From: an uncultured Flavobacterium sp.
Lineage (GTDB): Bacteria; Bacteroidota; Bacteroidia; Flavobacteriales; Flavobacteriaceae
Assembly (NCBI GenBank): GCA_945957245.1
Contig: CAMFLD010000014.1
Span: 1-16,099, forward strand
Length of the DNA: 16,099 bases
Direction: 5' to 3'
A program made the position numbers and the translations under genes. Shown one piece after another: positions 15,274 through 16,099 of the stretch. Below the pieces are notes generated by a model, which was not told where the DNA came from, searched no databases, and worked only from the letters and a program-made list of their open reading frames with translations. Within the stretch, counting starts at the first letter, position 1; every line of letters starts with the position of its first letter.

Positions 15274-15305
15274 CAAAGATAGGTTTTAAGTTGCAGAGTT
15301 GCAAA
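15274..15305 (-). promoter_or_regulatory. Promoter of the PfkB-family kinase gene
   Basis: On the minus strand TTTG (15302-15305), a 20-base spacer, and TATCTTTG (15274-15281). The leader would be about 19 bases. The TTTG lies inside the second unit of the octamer array, so the repeat edges into the promoter. Confidence 0.7.
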
Positions 15306-15378
15306 GTTTCGGGGTGGCAAAGTTGTAGAGTGGTGGAGTGGTAAAGTTTCAGAGTTACAAAGTGGCAGAGTGGCAAAG
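15291..15378 (+). repeat. Octamer tandem array, 11 units
   Basis: Eleven consecutive 8-base units with consensus TKGCARAG (TTGCAGAG, TTGCAAAG, TGGCAAAG, TGGCAGAG and variants such as TTTCGGGG). The phase is unbroken and passes directly into the heptamer array at 15379. Confidence 0.85.
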
Positions 15379-15462
15379 TATAGAATATGGAGTATAGAGT
15401 ATAGAGTATAGAGTATAGAGTATAGAGTATAGAGTATGGAGTATGGAGTATGGAGTATGGAG
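15379..15462 (+). repeat. Heptamer tandem array, 12 units
   Basis: Twelve 7-base units: TATAGAA, TATGGAG, six TATAGAG, four TATGGAG. The runs of identical units indicate recent expansion, so copy number is likely variable between strains. It shares the GAATATA-type unit with the array at 62-82. Confidence 0.92.
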
Positions 15463-15494
15463 TTTTACTTTTAGTACTATATTTTTAAGTAAAA
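15463..15494. repeat. Palindromic centre between the arrays
   Basis: TTTTACTT (15463-15470) and AAGTAAAA (15487-15494) are perfect inverted repeats around a 16-base AT-rich spacer. They mark the axis between the forward arrays and the opposing array. Confidence 0.65.
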
Positions 15495-15565
15495 CTTTGT
15501 TGCTTTGAAACTCTGCCACTTTGAAACTTTGCTACTTTTCTACTTTACTCTTTGAAACTTCTTGC
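15495..15565 (-). repeat. Opposing octamer array, 9 units
   Basis: Units such as CTTTGTTG, CTTTGAAA, CTCTGCCA and CTTTGCTA, the reverse complement of the unit at 15291-15378. One unit (15543-15549) is 7 bases. The last unit, CTTCTTGC, resembles the heptamer type at the left end of the window. Confidence 0.8.
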
Positions 15566-15834
15566 TTATCCCAACCTTTTTGGGAATTTTAGGCTCCTTA
15601 GTAATAATTATCCTTTCTTTTTGGATGCTGATTTTAGTAACAATCGACTCAAAATGACAAAAGATTTAAAAATACCGTAAAAACCCTATGCAAAATACCG
15701 TGTTTTTACTATAAACAGAAAGTTAAAATCGCTGTAGTATTGTTCAAAAATTTAACAAAATGTACACTTTTAGTATACCTGAATTTAAAAAAGCCTTTTT
15801 AAATTGTACGCCACTAACCTCAATTAATTGATTT
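15566..15834. other. Intergenic region with a direct/inverted repeat near the secreted-protein gene
   Basis: I see no gene here. AAAATACCGT occurs twice (15669-15678, 15692-15701). GTAAAAAC (15677-15684) and GTTTTTAC (15702-15709) form an 8-base inverted repeat with a 17-base spacer, so the two features overlap. This is a candidate operator about 130 bases before the start at 15835. No clear TAnnTTTG was found for that gene. Confidence 0.5.
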
Positions 15835-16099
15835 ATGAAAAAACCGCTGCGCCTGCAACTGGCCTTTAGTTGCATTTTCTTTGCTTTTTCTGCTGCTTCT
15901 GTTTCTGCCCAGGACATCCTGTGGGAGAAGAGCTATGGAGGCAAACATGCCGAATATTTGTTTGATGCTATTCCTACGCCTGATTATGGTTTTATTCTGG
16001 CGGGAAGTTCGCTGTCTAAAAAGACGGGGAATAAAGACCAGGATAATCGTGGGGATTTGGATTACTGGGTGTGGAAGATGGATGAGAAGGGGGATTTGG
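15835..16099 (+). CDS. Secreted protein, probable T9SS substrate, 3' end outside the window
   Basis: The first 88 codons are present. MKKPLRLQLAFSCIFFAF and the following AASVSAQ form a signal peptide with likely cleavage after SAQ (about residue 26). The mature part starts DILWEKSYGGKHAEYL and goes on to PTPDYGFILAGSS and LDYWVWKMDEKGDL. This pattern is familiar from large Flavobacteria proteins that repeat a WEKSYGG...GFILAGSS...DYWVWKMD unit like a beta-propeller and end in a type IX secretion sorting domain. The repeat and the sorting domain are beyond the window, so the T9SS assignment is inference. The TTTTTAAATT to CAATTAATTGATTT leader is AT-rich without Shine-Dalgarno, as usual here. 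Confidence 0.75.
   Translation, partial: MKKPLRLQLAFSCIFFAFSAASVSAQDILWEKSYGGKHAEYLFDAIPTPDYGFILAGSSLSKKTGNKDQDNRGDLDYWVWKMDEKGDL

Overview
The window looks like chromosomal DNA from a member of the Flavobacteriaceae, most likely Flavobacterium or a close relative. The evidence is low GC content, A-rich leaders without Shine-Dalgarno sites, repeated matches to the Bacteroidetes promoter (TTG or TTTG, a spacer of about 18-20, then TAnnTTTG), an OmpA-family porin with thrombospondin type 3 repeats, AddA/AddB-type recombination proteins, and the start of a large secreted protein of the kind exported by type IX secretion. I see no phage, integrase, IS element, CRISPR array, tRNA or rRNA.

Layout. 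1-245 is an intergenic region with an inverted pair of heptamer arrays around a terminator, then a promoter that appears to give a leaderless alpha/beta-hydrolase mRNA (246-1028, +). From 10976 down to 1047 the genes are on the minus strand, in transcription order: GNAT acetyltransferase, unknown membrane protein, AddA-like helicase-nuclease, glycine C-acetyltransferase (kbl), OmpA/TSP3 porin with its own promoter and strong terminator, and AddB-like nuclease. A manganese-type superoxide dismutase (11078-11686, +) is divergent from the GNAT gene and has its own terminator.

11687-12313 carries the most interesting feature: three tandem minus-strand units about 200 bp apart. Each has a TAnnTTTG promoter box, exactly 4 nt, a conserved 5' hairpin, and an intrinsic terminator whose stem is continuous only if read on the minus strand (G-U wobbles). 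I read these as three paralogous small RNAs of about 73-76 nt. Upstream of them on the same strand lie a long PurF-like amidophosphoribosyltransferase (12314-14212) and a PfkB-family sugar/nucleoside kinase (14324-15250), each with its own promoter candidate.

15251-15834 holds a second composite repeat, an octamer array, a heptamer array, a palindromic centre and an opposing octamer array, followed by a direct/inverted repeat that could be an operator. The window ends inside a secreted protein gene (15835 onward).

Functional links: AddA and AddB should form one recombinational repair enzyme although their genes are separated here by kbl and ompA. The PurF-like protein and the kinase may share a nucleotide-related pathway. 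The remaining genes are housekeeping or stress functions. All functional calls rest on reading the sequence; no database search was run.
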